Assembly: GCA_013138555.1 (NCBI GenBank)
Contig: WTCN01000218.1
Span: 1 to 8,912 of the forward strand
Reading direction: 5' to 3'
Length of the DNA: 8,912 nt
DNA from: Methyloprofundus sp.
Lineage (GTDB): Bacteria > Pseudomonadota > Gammaproteobacteria > Methylococcales > Methylomonadaceae
Shown: piece by piece, positions 7,726-8,912 of the stretch
Numbering within the stretch: the stretch's first letter is position 1
Layout: each line of letters opens with the position of its first letter
Notes under the pieces: generated by a model
What the model was told of the DNA's origin: nothing
The model's database searches: none
What the model saw: the letters and a program-made list of their open reading frames with translations, nothing else
Made by a program: the position numbers and the translations under genes

Positions 7726-8771
7726 AAAATGCAGAAAATTTTATTAACAGCCTGAACCAAGGAAAGGGAAAGAAAAAAGACTTTGATACAATAATGAAGG
7801 CACATATTCAAGTTTTTCCTGAATATAAAAATCAAGCCGAACAATCCAAGCATCTAAGAGAACTGCTTGACTACCTTGCTAGCATAGAAAAAATACAACT
7901 ACCTTCCCCCAAAGGAAAATCATGGAGAGATGGAAACCCGAAGTTACCTATCTGGGTAAATATTATCATCACGAAATCAATAAGCACCAGCATTCCAACA
8001 GACTATGCCTGGCATCCTAAACTGGCATTTTTTGTCGATAGTTTAAATATCAAGCAAAAAGAAGCGGCTTTTTCCATCAGTGAGTATTTTATTAATGAAA
8101 CAAACAGAGGAAAGTTTGACTTTTTAATTCCTCGTCGAGAAAGGTCTTTAAAAATATTTAATGATGAAAAAAAACTGGATAAGCTTTCTAATAAAGGGAA
8201 ATTATTAAGTGGAAATTTAAGTTTAGAAGACCTCGGCTGTTACGATGTTGGCTGGCCTATGCCATACAAGCAACCTCCAAAGCCCTGCCCCAATAAACCT
8301 TTCCTCATTATCGAAAACCATCATACGTTTACGAGCTTTTCAAAATGGAATGAAAAATCACAACATTATTCAGGAATTGGTTATGGTGCTGGAGAAGCTT
8401 TTTCCAGTCTAGAAAGTGATCGTATTGAAGATATTGTTGAACCACTCAATGCAAGTGAAATTCATTACTTCGGAGATATTGACCCTAAAGGAATAAATAT
8501 TCCTACACGAGTGAGTAAAGCAAGGGTGGAAAAAGATTTATCCCCCATATTACCTGCTATTAATTTGTATAAATGGCTGCTAAAGAATGGAATTCAGCGG
8601 CCTATTTTACAAGGCAAACAACAAAAATATATTCCAGGCTGGTTTCCTGCAAGTTTGGAAAAAAAAATCAATCAATTATTTTCGGAAGGCTGGTGGTTCC
8701 CTCAGGAGGCGTTAGGCTCTACAGAACTACAGGCAGGTATCTCAAAGCTTTACACCAACAAAACACTTTAA
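7722..8771 (+). CDS. jetD: Wadjet protein JetD, Toprim-domain nuclease
   Basis: A 349-aa nuclease subunit, related to the Toprim part of topoisomerase VI/Spo11, predicted to cut circular DNA trapped by the JetABC complex. The N-terminal part (about 1-150) fits the DUF3322-type arm/wHTH region and ends in RRERSLKIFNDEKKLD (138-153), a motif common in JetD proteins. The C-terminal DUF2220-type Toprim domain starts near 193: FLIIEN (194-199) holds the conserved glutamate E198, YGAG is at 221-224, and YFGDIDPKG (249-257) carries the metal-binding D252 and D254. WWFPQEAL (324-331) near the end matches the family's conserved QE motif (Q328, E329). All expected catalytic acids are present, so the nuclease looks intact. 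The ATG at 7722 overlaps the jetC stop (ATGA) and has GGAG 7 nt upstream. It is the last gene of the operon, and its stop lies 22 bp from the convergent tRNA gene. Confidence 0.92.
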   Translation: MKNAENFINSLNQGKGKKKDFDTIMKAHIQVFPEYKNQAEQSKHLRELLDYLASIEKIQLPSPKGKSWRDGNPKLPIWVNIIITKSISTSIPTDYAWHPKLAFFVDSLNIKQKEAAFSISEYFINETNRGKFDFLIPRRERSLKIFNDEKKLDKLSNKGKLLSGNLSLEDLGCYDVGWPMPYKQPPKPCPNKPFLIIENHHTFTSFSKWNEKSQHYSGIGYGAGEAFSSLESDRIEDIVEPLNASEIHYFGDIDPKGINIPTRVSKARVEKDLSPILPAINLYKWLLKNGIQRPILQGKQQKYIPGWFPASLEKKINQLFSEGWWFPQEALGSTELQAGISKLYTNKTL

Positions 8772-8776
8772 AAAAA
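8770..8776 (-). terminator. Possible U-tract downstream of tRNA-Ser
   Basis: Read on the minus strand, seven T residues occur 17 bp past the tRNA 3' end, overlapping the jetD stop codon. The DNA between them (AAGTTGTTGG region) forms only a weak hairpin at best, so this is a tentative terminator for the tRNA transcript. On the plus strand no hairpin plus T-run follows jetD, so the end of the Wadjet transcript is not marked in this window. Confidence 0.25.
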
Positions 8777-8793
8777 TAAACCAACAACTTAAA

Positions 8794-8881
8794 TGGCGGA
8801 GAGCAAGGGATTCGAACCCTTGATACGTTGCCGTATACACACTTTCCAGGCGTGCGCCTTCGGCCGCTCGGCCAGCTCTCC
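8794..8881 (-). tRNA. tRNA-Ser (anticodon GGA)
   Basis: An 88-nt serine tRNA including an encoded CCA (complement of 8794-8796). The acceptor stem pairs GGAGAGC with GCTCTCC, followed by discriminator G. The anticodon arm has CCTGGAAAG, giving GGA, which reads UCC and UCU codons. A long class II variable arm (TATACGGCAACGTATC region) and the T-loop GGTTCGAATCC are both present. The arms closely match gammaproteobacterial tRNA-Ser(GGA). The 3' end faces jetD, the side where integrative elements usually insert, but no repeat of the tRNA end is found elsewhere in the window. Confidence 0.97.
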
Positions 8882-8889
8882 ACATAAGA

Positions 8890-8909
8890 CTGTCCAACGA
8901 GCGTTGAAC
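8890..8909. repeat. Near-perfect inverted repeat upstream of tRNA-Ser
   Basis: The arms CTGTCCAACG-like and CGTTGAACA form a dyad of 9-bp arms with one mismatch around a 2-bp centre (TGTCCAACG AG CGTTGAACA). It lies 9-10 bp from the tRNA 5' end, at the window edge. It could be a regulatory dyad, part of a processing structure, or the end of an upstream gene's terminator, though no clean T-run follows on the minus strand. Its role cannot be decided here. Confidence 0.35.
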
Positions 8910-8912
8910 AGC

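Noticed and set aside
8573..8779. Plus-strand open frame overlapping the end of jetD
   Set aside because: It lies out of frame within the conserved JetD C terminus and shows no family features.
8794..8881. Attachment-site direct repeat of the tRNA 3' end within the window
   Set aside because: No second copy of the tRNA end could be found by eye in positions 1-1017 or between the genes.

Overview
This 8.9 kb window is AT-rich DNA, probably from a gammaproteobacterium. The best taxonomic clue is the tRNA-Ser(GGA) at the right end, whose anticodon arm and variable arm match the enterobacterial/gammaproteobacterial form and whose CCA is encoded. The exact genus cannot be read from the sequence. 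The window looks like a defence locus: one divergently transcribed regulator, then a tight four-gene operon that ends 22 bp from the tRNA gene.

Layout. Positions 1-82 hold no gene I recognise. Positions 83-886 (minus strand) encode a winged-helix/WYL transcription factor of the BrxR/CapW type, a regulator family known from BREX and CBASS defence loci. Positions 887-1017 are the divergent intergenic region. It carries a near-consensus sigma-70 promoter pointing right and two copies of ACATGTAAA, one over the -35 box and one just after the predicted transcription start. This is the layout expected of a repressor-controlled promoter. Positions 1018-8771 (plus strand) are four genes that overlap by 11, 4 and 4 nt: jetA (kleisin-like), jetB (MukE/KITE-like), jetC (SMC-like ATPase, 1481 aa) and jetD (Toprim nuclease, topoisomerase VI-like). 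Together they form a complete Wadjet (JetABCD/MksBEFG-type) anti-plasmid system. A tRNA-Ser(GGA) gene lies at 8794-8881 on the minus strand.

How it works together (established for characterised Wadjet systems, inferred here). JetA, JetB and JetC assemble an SMC complex that extrudes DNA loops. It recognises small circular DNA by running out of DNA to extrude, and JetD then cleaves it. The large JetC and the NxGGKT / LDNPF ATPase motifs set this copy apart from the best-studied type I systems, whose JetC is about 1100 aa; it looks more like a type II or III system. Exact typing needs profile searches. The main points of interest are the pairing of a BrxR/CapW-type regulator and its candidate operators with a Wadjet operon, and the unorthodox ATPase motifs in JetC.
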